This document shows positions 7,829-15,547 of a stretch of 48,894 nt of DNA, piece by piece. The stretch lies in contig DFLA01000037.1 in assembly GCA_002374055.1 (NCBI GenBank), positions 1 through 48,894 of the forward strand, in the 5' to 3' direction. A model generated the notes under the pieces. It was not told the origin of the DNA, did no database searches, and saw nothing but the letters and a program-made list of their open reading frames with translations. The position numbers and the translations under genes are program-made. Each line of letters begins with the position of its first letter. Position 1 is the first letter of the stretch. The stretch comes from Caryophanales bacterium UBA3631 (GTDB taxonomy: Bacteria > Bacillota_I > Bacilli_A > RF39 > UBA660).

Positions 7829-7847
7829 GTTCTATATATAATAGAAC
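7829..7847. repeat. Inverted repeat between divergent genes
   Basis: GTTCTAT (7829-7835), loop ATATA, ATAGAAC (7841-7847), in the gap between the SDR gene and the plus-strand ABC genes. It could be an operator serving either side; no U-run immediately follows. Confidence 0.35.
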
Positions 7848-7906
7848 ATGAATTTTTATTTTTTTAAACGAATAATCCTCATTTTATAGAAAATAAATAG
7901 TTTTAA

Positions 7907-7915
7907 TGATATAAT
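7907..7915 (+). promoter_or_regulatory. Extended -10 promoter of the plus-strand ABC operon
   Basis: TGATATAAT (hexamer 7910-7915) with no convincing -35. A start point near 7922 leaves a leader of about 28 bases before the AAGGAG site and the ATG at 7950. Confidence 0.55.
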
Positions 7916-7949
7916 TATGTATGTGAGAAAATTAATTAAGGAGTGTAAA

Positions 7950-8855
7950 ATGAGCAATATTATTAAAATAGATAATCTAAACAAAAGTTATGGAAGTATT
8001 AAAGCTGTTAATAATTTAAGTTTCCGAGTTAAAGATGGAGAATTATTTTCTTTTTTAGGAATAAATGGAGCTGGTAAAAGTACTACAATTAATATGATTT
8101 GTGGCGAGTTAAAAAAAGATTCTGGAACAATTTTAGTCTGTGATAAAGAAGTAGACAGTGATGATAGATATATTAAAAGAAAAATTGGTGTTGTTTTTCA
8201 AGAGTCATTATTAGATAAATCCCTAACGGTTTATGATAATTTAAAAATTAAGGCATCTCTTTATGGAATAACTGGAAATGATTTTGCAAAAAGATATAAC
8301 GAATTATCAAAATTGTTTGATTTGCATGAAATCGAAAGACAAACTATTACACAATTATCAGGTGGTCAAAAAAGGAGAGTCGATATTGCAAGAGCAATAA
8401 TTCATAATCCCGAAATTTTAATATTAGATGAACCAACTACTGGTCTTGATCCTGGAACAAGAAAAAAAATATGGAAAGTTCTTAATTCATTAAGAAAGAA
8501 TAGCAAACTGACTATTTTTCTAACAACTCACTATATGGAAGAAGCAGTAGACTCTGATTATATAGTTATATTAGACAAAGGCTCTATTGTAGCAGAAGGT
8601 ACTCCACTCGAATTAAAAAACAAATTTGCTTATGATATGATACTTATTTATAATATTGATGAAGATGAAATAAAAAAATTAAATAAGCCATACACAAAAA
8701 TAAGAGATGGGTTTAAAATAGAAATTAAAACATTAGAAGAAGCAACAGAATTAATCATAAAAAACAAGAGTTTATTTAAAGATTATGAAGTTGTTAAAGG
8801 AAAAATGGATGATGTTTTTCTTAATGCTACTGGATACGATTTGGAGGTAGAATAA
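7950..8855 (+). CDS. ABC transporter ATP-binding protein (DrrA/NatA-like)
   Basis: A 301-residue ATPase subunit. Walker A is GINGAGKST (37-45), signature LSGGQKRR, Walker B ILILDEPT, and TTHYMEEA carries the switch histidine. The ~80-residue C-terminal extension, ending in a GKMDDVFLNATG-type motif, is typical of DrrA/NatA-like exporters for drugs or ions. The ATG at 7950 follows AAGGAG. Its stop overlaps the permease start by one base (TAATG), so the two are translationally coupled. These are the only plus-strand genes in the window. Confidence 0.93.
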   Translation: MSNIIKIDNLNKSYGSIKAVNNLSFRVKDGELFSFLGINGAGKSTTINMICGELKKDSGTILVCDKEVDSDDRYIKRKIGVVFQESLLDKSLTVYDNLKIKASLYGITGNDFAKRYNELSKLFDLHEIERQTITQLSGGQKRRVDIARAIIHNPEILILDEPTTGLDPGTRKKIWKVLNSLRKNSKLTIFLTTHYMEEAVDSDYIVILDKGSIVAEGTPLELKNKFAYDMILIYNIDEDEIKKLNKPYTKIRDGFKIEIKTLEEATELIIKNKSLFKDYEVVKGKMDDVFLNATGYDLEVE

Positions 8856-9748
8856 TGAGTCAACTTATTAATTTAACAAAAAGAAATATTAAAGTATATT
8901 TCTCTGACAAAGGAATGTTTTTTACTTCATTAATAACGCCAATTATTTTGCTTGTATTATATGCAACTTTTTTAGCTAATGTTTATAGAGATGGTTTTTT
9001 ATCGGCTATACCTGATGGTTTTGAATTATCAAATAAATTGATTAATGCTCTAGTAAGTGGTCAATTAATGTCTTCGTTACTTGCAGTAAGTTGTGTAACT
9101 GTAGCATTTACTTCAAATCTGCTTATGGTTCAAGATAAAGTCAATAATACAATTAAAGATATAAATGTAACACCAATAAGTAAATTTAAAATTGGACTAA
9201 GTTATGTACTTTCAACTTTCATATCAACACTAATTGTAAATATTGTTGTTGCAATAATATGCTTCATATATGTTTATTTTCAAGGATGGTACATGAATAT
9301 TAATGACGTTTTATTAATATTACTTGATGTATTATTATTAACTTTTTTTGGAACAATTCTATCATCAGTCGTGAACTTTAATCTTTCTACACAAGGTCAA
9401 AGTACTGCTGTTGGAACAATGATAAGCGCTGGTTATGGATTTTTATGTGGAGCATATATGCCGTTATCATCTTTTAGTAAATCTTTACAAAATATATTAT
9501 CATTTTTACCAGGTACATATGCGACATCATTATTTAGGAATCACTCTTTAAATGGACCTTTTAGAGAAATGCTAAGATTAAATATACCTGTTGATGTAAT
9601 TGATAAATTAAAAAAAGCATTTGATTGCAAAATATCATTTTTTGATAATAATGTAACTATTAGTACAATGTACATTATTCTAATTTCAAGTATCATTATT
9701 TTAACTACTATTTTTATCATAATGAATAAATATAAAAAACAAAAATAG
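8855..9748 (+). CDS. ABC-2 type transporter permease
   Basis: A 297-residue membrane subunit with an N-terminal helix after a short cytosolic stretch (FFTSLITPIILLVLYATFLA), then five further hydrophobic segments. The region QGQSTAVGTMISAGYGFLCG with the following PLSSF...LPGTYATSL is the ABC-2 permease signature. It forms the channel for the upstream ATPase, probably exporting a drug or toxic compound; the substrate is unknown. A GGAGG in the end of the ATPase gene serves as its binding site. Confidence 0.9.
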   Translation: MSQLINLTKRNIKVYFSDKGMFFTSLITPIILLVLYATFLANVYRDGFLSAIPDGFELSNKLINALVSGQLMSSLLAVSCVTVAFTSNLLMVQDKVNNTIKDINVTPISKFKIGLSYVLSTFISTLIVNIVVAIICFIYVYFQGWYMNINDVLLILLDVLLLTFFGTILSSVVNFNLSTQGQSTAVGTMISAGYGFLCGAYMPLSSFSKSLQNILSFLPGTYATSLFRNHSLNGPFREMLRLNIPVDVIDKLKKAFDCKISFFDNNVTISTMYIILISSIIILTTIFIIMNKYKKQK

Positions 9749-9783
9749 ATGTCGAGTAAAATTTACCTTGACATCTTTTATTA
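9747..9783 (+). terminator. Terminator of the plus-strand ABC operon
   Basis: AGATGTC (9747-9753) pairs with GACATCT (9770-9776); the stem continues inward through GAG/CTT and TAAA/TTTA with one bulge, then TTTTATTATT follows. It overlaps the permease stop codon, and its far end abuts the converging small minus-strand gene, so it may act in both directions. Confidence 0.75.
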
Positions 9784-9930
9784 TTACAAAGGTAAATCTT
9801 TTACATCTTTAACAATATCATTTAAACCTTTTTGTATTTCACATTTAGTATTACAGAAACTACATACAAACTCTAGTTTCTTTTTTAAAGACCCTTCAAT
9901 ATCTAAATCTTCTTTAATAATATTTACCAT
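9784..9930 (-). CDS. Small cysteine-containing protein of unknown function (48 aa)
   Basis: A 48-residue soluble protein, MVNIIKEDLDIEGSLKKK at the start, then FVCSFCNTKCEIQKG (Cys-x-x-Cys-x-x-x-Cys) and an acidic/basic C-terminus. The three clustered cysteines could bind a metal or be redox-active; I do not recognise a family. AAAGGGATG lies upstream of the ATG at 9930. A longer form from 9972 would start inside the tRNA terminator hairpin and has no binding site. No separate promoter is evident, so it may rely on read-through from tRNA-Leu. It could also be spurious. Confidence 0.5.
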   Translation of the reverse strand: MVNIIKEDLDIEGSLKKKLEFVCSFCNTKCEIQKGLNDIVKDVKDLPL

Positions 9931-9956
9931 TAAATCATCCCTTTCTTTTACACAAC

Positions 9957-9985
9957 AAAAAATCAATTCCATTTCTAGAATTGAT
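9957..9985 (-). terminator. Terminator after tRNA-Leu
   Basis: Minus strand: ATCAATTC/GAATTGAT stem (9978-9985 with 9962-9969), 8-base loop, followed by six Ts. Confidence 0.7.
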
Positions 9986-10027
9986 ATTTATTAGTAAATT
10001 GAACCAAAGTTCAACTGGATTCTTTAA

Positions 10028-10113
10028 TGGTGCAAGAAAAGGGATTTGAACCCTCACAGACCAATGTCCACTACCACCTCAAAGTAGCGCGTCTACCATT
10101 CCGCCATTCTTGC
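10028..10113 (-). tRNA. tRNA-Leu, anticodon GAG
   Basis: An 86-base class II tRNA on the minus strand. The acceptor stem is GCAAGAA pairing with TTCTTGC, discriminator A, and the CCA end is encoded (10028-10030). The anticodon arm is CTACT-TTGAGGT-GGTAG with GAG at 10078-10080, which reads CUU and CUC leucine codons. The long variable arm and the T-arm GGGTTCAAATCCC are present. The D-arm GGCGGAATGGTAGACGC closely resembles Bacillus tRNA-Leu(GAG). Confidence 0.95.
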
Positions 10114-10140
10114 ATATAAGTTAATATAATTAACTCATAT

Positions 10141-10608
10141 TTAATTACACTCTAACAACATTTTTTCTTTAATAGCGTCTATATCTGTAAAAAATAAATT
10201 TCTACCTTCTTTTTTTAAAGCTAATAAATATTTGAAATTTTCTAATATTTCGTCTTTCAATGTATCAATTACTTTCAATGGTTTACCATCGACAATATGA
10301 GGATGGTCAATATATTTTTCTAAAGTAGGAAAAGCATTTTGAAGTAAAATTACACAATTTTCACCGGCTATCTCACTAATCATAATAGACTTACAACTAC
10401 CATATTTTTCGATTTTCTTATCCACTATTTTTTGATACTTTAATACCTTGCTGCTTAAAGGTATAAACCAAAGTATATTCTTATCTTTTATAGTAAAATA
10501 AGTAGGTCTACTACGTCCATTTTCATGATTAATCATTAAACCATTATCATTAATAACATCAAAAAAAGTATCTTTTATATGATAAATATAGCCTGTTCTC
10601 ACTTTCAT
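10141..10608 (-). CDS. Type III toxin-antitoxin system endoribonuclease (ToxN/CptN/AbiQ family)
   Basis: A 155-residue toxin. Type III toxins are RNases that cut cellular RNA and also process their own RNA antitoxin, which then inhibits them by direct binding. The N-terminus (TGYIYHIKDTFFDVIND), ENGRSRPTYFTIKD at about 29-42 and FIPLSSKVLKYQKI at 48-61 match the CptIN/ToxN group; Leu51-Ser-Ser-Lys54 corresponds to the catalytic Thr/Ser-Ser...Lys region of ToxN. The gene directly follows tandem repeats and a terminator, the diagnostic layout. Start at 10608 after GGTGGTGA. A second promoter just ahead of it (10627-10655) is unusual for this class. Confidence 0.88.
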   Translation of the reverse strand: MKVRTGYIYHIKDTFFDVINDNGLMINHENGRSRPTYFTIKDKNILWFIPLSSKVLKYQKIVDKKIEKYGSCKSIMISEIAGENCVILLQNAFPTLEKYIDHPHIVDGKPLKVIDTLKDEILENFKYLLALKKEGRNLFFTDIDAIKEKMLLECN

Positions 10609-10626
10609 AATATCACCACCATACAA

Positions 10627-10655
10627 ATAATAACACACAAACAATTGTATGTCAA
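10627..10655 (-). promoter_or_regulatory. Possible toxin-proximal promoter resembling the KilA-N promoter
   Basis: Minus strand: TTGACA (10650-10655), 17-base spacer, TATTAT (10627-10632). The palindrome ACAATTGT (10641-10648) lies in the spacer, and an outer repeat ACAATTG/CAATTGT spans 10641-10659. The block 10635-10656 matches the KilA-N promoter at 19 of 22 bases. If active, it would make toxin mRNA without antitoxin repeats. Confidence 0.55.
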
Positions 10656-10670
10656 TTGTTTTAAATATAT

Positions 10671-10706
10671 AAAAAAGAAAACCCTACCTAAATAGATAAA
10701 GTTTTC
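10671..10706 (-). terminator. Attenuating terminator between antitoxin RNA and toxin gene
   Basis: Minus strand: GAAAACTTTATC pairs with GGTAGGGTTTTC (12 bp including G-U pairs, 6-base loop; arms 10695-10706 and 10677-10688), then six Ts. In type III systems this hairpin makes antitoxin RNA abundant and lets a fraction of polymerase through to the toxin. Confidence 0.85.
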
Positions 10707-10835
10707 AAACATTTTCGACCGGAATAATTTATTACTCGCACCATCCGGGAGCGATTAACATTTCTCGCCTGGAATAATTTATAGCCCGCACCATCCAAGA
10801 GCGGTTAACATTTACATACTGAATTTTTTGAATTC
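10707..10835 (-). ncRNA. Type III antitoxin RNA (CptI/ToxI-like)
   Basis: RNA from the promoter at 10842-10870 to the terminator at 10671-10706. It carries two full 50-nt repeats and a decayed third start (10811 to about 10830). Each repeat can form an H-type pseudoknot. Stem 1 is YCGC with GCGR: C-G in one repeat (10804/10786), U-A in the other (10754/10736). Stem 2 pairs the loop of stem 1 with a downstream strand: U-A (10797/10770) becomes C-G (10747/10720). These compensatory changes support a selected fold like that of known ToxI-type antitoxins, which the toxin cuts into single repeats. Confidence 0.85.
10711..10810 (-). repeat. Two tandem 50-bp repeats of the antitoxin RNA
   Basis: Units 10711-10760 and 10761-10810 are identical at 40 of 50 positions, with the core GGAATAATTTAT and GCACCATCC blocks unchanged. 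There is no spacer variation and no cas gene, so they are not CRISPR. Confidence 0.92.
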
Positions 10836-10841
10836 GATATG

Positions 10842-10870
10842 AGTATACTATATTTTTAACAAAATGTCAA
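10842..10870 (-). promoter_or_regulatory. Strong promoter of the type III toxin-antitoxin locus
   Basis: Minus strand: TTGACA (10865-10870), 17-base spacer, TATACT (10842-10847). Transcription would begin near 10835, just before the repeats. Confidence 0.85.
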
Positions 10871-10922
10871 CTAGTATACAAATATAATATATGCATAAAT
10901 TAAAAAAATATATGTATTATAG

Positions 10923-13502
10923 TTAATCCTCAAACCTCTTAGAAATAAAAGGTTTTAAAAATTCCATAAATAAGAAAGCAATAATATTTAAAACAATAAT
11001 AATTAAAACTTCATTAAATCCTAAAGTAACAATATGCAATACCTTACTAATAGGAGTTAAAAATATAATAAATTGAATTAAAACTAATGAAATAATTCCA
11101 ATATTCATAATTTTATTACTAAATAAACCATGCTTAATAATCGGATCATGTAAATTACGACAGTTATAAGCAAATACCATTTCTTGAACAATTAAACATA
11201 AAAATGCCATACTTTGAGCACTTTCAAAGCCAAAATTCTTATAACCAATCATATAAACAATAAATATTAAAACACATTCAACCACTGCAGAAACACCTAA
11301 AAAAGTAGTCATAAAAGGAGTAAAAAACCTGCGAGAACTATGAGGACGCTCATTCATAATATTCTTTCCAGCACTTTCAAATGCCATACAAATTGATAAA
11401 ATAGCATCAGTAAATAAATCAATAAATAAAATTTGTATAGGAAGTAATATATTTAACCCCATAAACATACCAATAACAACAATAAATAATTCTGCAAAAT
11501 TACTAGATAAAGAATACAAAATAACACTCTTAATATTATCATAAATTCTTCTACCCTCACGAACAGCACCAACAATAGTATTAAAACAATCATCCATTAG
11601 TAACACATCCGCAACACTCTTAGTAACCTCAGTACCAGTCTGCCCCATACCAATTCCAATATGAGCAAGCTTAATACTAGGAGCATCATTAACTCCATCC
11701 CCAGTCATCGCTACAACCTTACCATTTTTCTGCCAAGCCTTAACAATTCTAACCTTATCATCAGGACTAACACGAGCATAAACCCTATACTTCCTAACTA
11801 AATTAACCATTTCAGAATCAGAATATTTAGCTAATTCTTTTCCTTCAATACCCTCGCTATCATCACTACATAAACCAATATTTTTTGAAATCGCTAATGC
11901 AGTATTCAAACTATCCCCAGTAATCATAATAGGAATAATACCAGCACGCTTGCACTCTAAAATACTATCAGCAACACCATCACGCTCAGGATCGATCATA
12001 CCTACCATACCAACAAAAGTAAGATTACACTCTAAATCCAAATTATCATCATCAATATCAGATTCCAAAACATTTCTATAAGCAAAACCAATAACACGTA
12101 AAGCTTCACTAGAAAAATCCTTCTCAATAGAAAATAATTCATTTTTCTTATCCTTATCTAACTTTAAAACTTCACCATTAACAATATAACTACTAGAACT
12201 ATTTAAAATAGACTCCAAACTTCCCTTAACAAACATACGAAGTCCATCATCATAACTATTAATAGTACTCATCATCTTTCTTTCAGAATCAAAAGGAACC
12301 TCAACAATTCTTCTATACTTAGACACAATACTATGAGCATCACCAACATAATCCATTAATGCAGTTTCAGTAGGATCACCAATAAACCTACCATCAGAAT
12401 ACTCAGAATCATTACATAAAACCATAATATCACGCATTAAACTATTACACTCATAAACTCCATCACTATAACACTTAACAACACTCATCATGTTTTTAGT
12501 AATAGTACCTGTCTTATCAGAACATATAACATCAACAGAACCCAAAGTTTCAACAGAAGATAAAGTACGAATCAAAGCATTCTTCCTTGCCATTTCCTTA
12601 ACACCCAAAGATAAAGAAATAGAAATAACCGCAGGTAATCCCTCTGGAACAGCAGAAACCATCAAAGAAATTGAAAGCATTACAATATCCAAAATATCAT
12701 TATGTAAAAACAACATATTATAAACAAACACAAAACCTATAATAAAAATAACAATAATAGATAAATTACGACTTATCTCACTAATTCTTAACTGTAAAGG
12801 AGTAGGAACATCCTTCTTAGAAGTAATAGAAGAAGCAATATTACCAAGTTCAGTATTCATACCAGTAAAACATACAACAGCAACTATTTTACCATGAACT
12901 AAACTACACCCAGAATAAATCATATTAACACGATCATTAATAATAACATCATTTTTTATAACATCACTAACCTTACTAACACTAACACTCTCACCAGTAA
13001 GAATAGACTCATCAACCATCGCACTTACACTCTCAATAACACGACAATCACATGGAATCTTATCCCCTGCCTCAAGAATGATAATATCACCAGGAACCAA
13101 TTTTGTAGAATCAATTAAATAAATAATATTGTTCCTTTTAACCTTAACACTACAAGTATTAACTTTCTTTAAAGAATTAATAGAAGCCTCAGCCTTAGAT
13201 TCCTGAAAAAAGCCCATTAAAGCATTCAAAAACACAATAAAAACTATCAATATACTATCAGTATAAGATTCATGCATAAAATAAGAATAAAAAAAAGAAA
13301 TAACAGATACAATCAATAACATTACAATCATCGTATCTTGAAATTGCTTAAAAAACAAAGACAATTTACTTACCTTTTTATCCTCAGAAATCACATTTAA
13401 ACCATAACTGTTTAATCTATCACTAGCTTCATTTTCAGATAAACCATCCATACTAGTATTTAAATCATCTAAAACTACATCAACACTTTTCTTATAATAC
13501 AT
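10923..13502 (-). CDS. P-type calcium-transporting ATPase
   Basis: An 859-residue IIA-type cation pump that exports Ca2+ (perhaps other divalent ions) using ATP. It has the N-terminal cation-ATPase domain, actuator motif TGES, M4 motif PEGLPA, phosphorylation site CSDKTGTITKN, hinge GDGVNDAP and ~10 membrane helices including a C-terminal transporter domain. M5 keeps Asn-x-x-Glu (SSNFAELF). M6 reads IDLFTDAIL where Ca2+ pumps normally have Asn-Leu-x-Thr-Asp, so one ligand is Asp instead of Asn. The ATG at 13502 follows AGGTGA. No clear terminator follows; transcription could run into the toxin-antitoxin promoter region. Confidence 0.92.
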   Translation of the reverse strand: MYYKKSVDVVLDDLNTSMDGLSENEASDRLNSYGLNVISEDKKVSKLSLFFKQFQDTMIVMLLIVSVISFFYSYFMHESYTDSILIVFIVFLNALMGFFQESKAEASINSLKKVNTCSVKVKRNNIIYLIDSTKLVPGDIIILEAGDKIPCDCRVIESVSAMVDESILTGESVSVSKVSDVIKNDVIINDRVNMIYSGCSLVHGKIVAVVCFTGMNTELGNIASSITSKKDVPTPLQLRISEISRNLSIIVIFIIGFVFVYNMLFLHNDILDIVMLSISLMVSAVPEGLPAVISISLSLGVKEMARKNALIRTLSSVETLGSVDVICSDKTGTITKNMMSVVKCYSDGVYECNSLMRDIMVLCNDSEYSDGRFIGDPTETALMDYVGDAHSIVSKYRRIVEVPFDSERKMMSTINSYDDGLRMFVKGSLESILNSSSSYIVNGEVLKLDKDKKNELFSIEKDFSSEALRVIGFAYRNVLESDIDDDNLDLECNLTFVGMVGMIDPERDGVADSILECKRAGIIPIMITGDSLNTALAISKNIGLCSDDSEGIEGKELAKYSDSEMVNLVRKYRVYARVSPDDKVRIVKAWQKNGKVVAMTGDGVNDAPSIKLAHIGIGMGQTGTEVTKSVADVLLMDDCFNTIVGAVREGRRIYDNIKSVILYSLSSNFAELFIVVIGMFMGLNILLPIQILFIDLFTDAILSICMAFESAGKNIMNERPHSSRRFFTPFMTTFLGVSAVVECVLIFIVYMIGYKNFGFESAQSMAFLCLIVQEMVFAYNCRNLHDPIIKHGLFSNKIMNIGIISLVLIQFIIFLTPISKVLHIVTLGFNEVLIIIVLNIIAFLFMEFLKPFISKRFED

Positions 13503-13567
13503 TAAAATCACCTACTTAAATAAAATTTTAAAAATCCTATAATATACCTACTCTAATAATTCTATCA

Positions 13568-13597
13568 TAAAAAGAAAAAGAGAACTAGTCTCCTTTA
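13568..13597 (-). terminator. Terminator of galE and the polysaccharide genes
   Basis: Minus strand: AAAGGAGA pairs with TCTCTTT (one bulged G) around a CTAGT loop, followed by a T-rich tract. It overlaps the end of galE. Confidence 0.55.
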
Positions 13598-14589
13598 ACA
13601 TTTTTAACAAAATTATAAGCGTCCCTACACATATCTTCAATACCAAGATTAGCTTCCCATCCAAGAATATCACGAGCCTTACTAGGATCAGCATAACAAG
13701 CATCAATATCACCTGGACGTCTATCAGTTATTTTATACTTAACCTGAACACCATTTACCTTAATAAAAGTATTAACCAAATCAAGAACACTATACCCATG
13801 CCCAGTACCTAAATTAAAAGCATCAATACCCTTACTATTTAAAATATGTTGAATAGCCTTAATATGTCCACGAGCTAAATCAACAACATGAATATAATCT
13901 CTTACACCAGTTCCATCTGGAGTATCATAATCATTACCAAAAACACTAAGGCATTCTAGTTCTCCACAAGCAACCTTAACAATATAAGGCATCAAATTAT
14001 TAGGAATATCATTAGGATTCTCTCCAATTAAACCACTCTTATGAGCACCAATTGGATTAAAATATCTAAGAATTGCTATACTCCAATCATTATCAGAAAC
14101 ATATAAATCCCTCAAAATATCCTCAATCATCAACTTAGTAGCACCATAAGGATTAGTAGTAGACAAACTAAATCCTTCCCTTATAGGTAAACTCTCAGGT
14201 TTACCATAAACAGTCGCACTAGAACTAAAAGCAAGTTTCTTACAACCAAACTCATTCATAATTTCTAACAAACTCAAAGTAGAATCAATATTATTTCTAT
14301 AATACATCAATGGTTTAGCTACACTTTCACCAACAGCTTTATATCCAGCAAAATGAATAACCGCATCTATCTTATTCTCACTAAAAATTTTATTAAGAAG
14401 AACCTTATCACAAACATCTCCCTCATAAAACTTAAAATCACGACCAGTAATTTCTTTTACCTTATCAATAACATCCGATTTAGAATTAGAAAAATTATCA
14501 ATAACAACAATATCATACCCTGCATCAAGTAACTCACAACAAGTATGACTACCTATAAATCCCGCACCACCTGTAACTAAAATATTCAT
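13585..14589 (-). CDS. galE: UDP-glucose 4-epimerase
   Basis: A 334-residue NAD-dependent extended SDR that interconverts UDP-glucose and UDP-galactose (or the N-acetyl forms), providing donors for the surface glycan made by the neighbouring genes. Motifs: VTGGAGFIGSH, the catalytic SSSATVYG and YGATK, RYFNPIGAH, and RDYIHVVDLA; full length. The ATG at 14589 follows a strong AGGAGG. It is last in a run of polysaccharide genes, nine bases after the Alg13-like gene, and a terminator follows. No galK or galT is nearby, in line with glycan synthesis rather than galactose breakdown. Confidence 0.95.
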   Translation of the reverse strand: MNILVTGGAGFIGSHTCCELLDAGYDIVVIDNFSNSKSDVIDKVKEITGRDFKFYEGDVCDKVLLNKIFSENKIDAVIHFAGYKAVGESVAKPLMYYRNNIDSTLSLLEIMNEFGCKKLAFSSSATVYGKPESLPIREGFSLSTTNPYGATKLMIEDILRDLYVSDNDWSIAILRYFNPIGAHKSGLIGENPNDIPNNLMPYIVKVACGELECLSVFGNDYDTPDGTGVRDYIHVVDLARGHIKAIQHILNSKGIDAFNLGTGHGYSVLDLVNTFIKVNGVQVKYKITDRRPGDIDACYADPSKARDILGWEANLGIEDMCRDAYNFVKNVKGD

Positions 14590-14598
14590 AAATACCTC

Positions 14599-15075
14599 CT
14601 ATAAACTATCTATATAATCCTTAATTAGCTTATTAAACCTATAATTATTAGATTTATAACTTTTAGGATTAAAATCTTTACATTTTTTAATTAAATCAAC
14701 TAAATCATCCATCTCACCAGTTAAAATATAACCACAATCAGAAAATTCATTAATAATTTCAACCTGATGATCATTAACATGCTCCAAATATTTAGATAAC
14801 CTTGGAAAAGCAATTATTTTTTTTCCCAATTTCAAACCATCCAAAATAGTTCCAACGCCACCATGAGTAATTAATATATCACAATTAGAAATATTCTTAT
14901 TAAAAGTATCCATAGGCATTAAATCAACAATATCCATATTACTACTCTCATACTTAGTATAACCAGATTGAACAATTACCTTATCCTTAATATTGCCCAA
15001 ACTAATTTCCTTATCAATCTTTTCAAGAAGCCTCTTAAAACTTTTATCATTTGTACCTAAACTAACAAAAATCAA
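14599..15075 (-). CDS. Alg13-like glycosyltransferase catalytic subunit (PssE/EpsF type)
   Basis: A 158-residue GT-B C-terminal half, the catalytic partner of the Alg14-like protein encoded upstream; together such pairs add the second sugar to a polyprenyl-diphosphate-linked sugar. IFVSLGTNDKSFKRLLEKID and the UDP-binding ILITHGGVGTILDGLKLGKK motif are characteristic. The likely start is TTG at 15075, because it is 9 bases from GGAGG and overlaps the upstream TGA as TTGA; an in-frame TTG at 15084 abuts GGAGG too closely to be used. A non-ATG start may tie its output to the partner gene. Confidence 0.88.
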   Translation of the reverse strand: MIFVSLGTNDKSFKRLLEKIDKEISLGNIKDKVIVQSGYTKYESSNMDIVDLMPMDTFNKNISNCDILITHGGVGTILDGLKLGKKIIAFPRLSKYLEHVNDHQVEIINEFSDCGYILTGEMDDLVDLIKKCKDFNPKSYKSNNYRFNKLIKDYIDSL

Positions 15076-15539
15076 AATATCCAACCTCCATAAATAGCCT
15101 TAGGATAAAACCTAAGCATACTTTCCCATTGAACAATAAACATATCAGCAATAGGATAAACAAGTTTACCACTCATAGATTTAGAATGAATATTAGCAAA
15201 AGTCTCAATATAAATAACCTTACGTCTGAATAACTTAGCTAAATAACACATAAAAACACAAGTATGAGCCCCAGTAGTAACAACAACCTTAGGTCTTATT
15301 TTAATAAAATAAATCAAACTCTTAATACAATCATAAGGATAAATATAAATATAGCTCAAATGTGATTTTGTACCATACTTCAAAAACTTAACCTTATTAC
15401 CAAATTCCTTTTTCAATCCCTCAGTAGATTTAGTTTTCTCAGTAATAAGATACGAATCATATTTCTTCATAGTTTTTTTCAACTGCAATAATTCATTCAA
15501 ATGACCACCAGTACTTGAAATAAATAATACTCTTTTCAT
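15072..15539 (-). CDS. Alg14-like glycosyltransferase membrane subunit (PssD/EpsE type)
   Basis: A 155-residue protein matching the Alg14/PssD family, the membrane-bound scaffold that recruits the Alg13-like subunit and the lipid acceptor. FISSTGGHLNELLQL at the N-terminus and VVVTTGAHTCVFMCYLAKLFRRKVIYIETFA split by a hydrophobic segment are family hallmarks, as is the closing QWESMLRFYPKAIYGG. The start at 15539 has AGGTG upstream. It overlaps the catalytic subunit gene at the stop codon. Confidence 0.9.
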   Translation of the reverse strand: MKRVLFISSTGGHLNELLQLKKTMKKYDSYLITEKTKSTEGLKKEFGNKVKFLKYGTKSHLSYIYIYPYDCIKSLIYFIKIRPKVVVTTGAHTCVFMCYLAKLFRRKVIYIETFANIHSKSMSGKLVYPIADMFIVQWESMLRFYPKAIYGGWIF

Positions 15540-15547
15540 TAATACAC

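Noticed and set aside
10028..10113. tRNA-Leu as an integration site
   Set aside because: I found no second copy of the tRNA 3' end nearby and no integrase gene; the best partial match (near 7764) is only about six bases.
10711..10810. Repeats that could be taken for a CRISPR array
   Set aside because: Only two adjoining 50-bp units with no unique spacers and no cas genes; promoter, terminator and toxin gene show they are type III antitoxin repeats.
10880..10920. AT-rich inverted repeat after the calcium ATPase as its terminator
   Set aside because: The stem is imperfect and nearly all A-T, and the T-run lies in the loop rather than after the stem.
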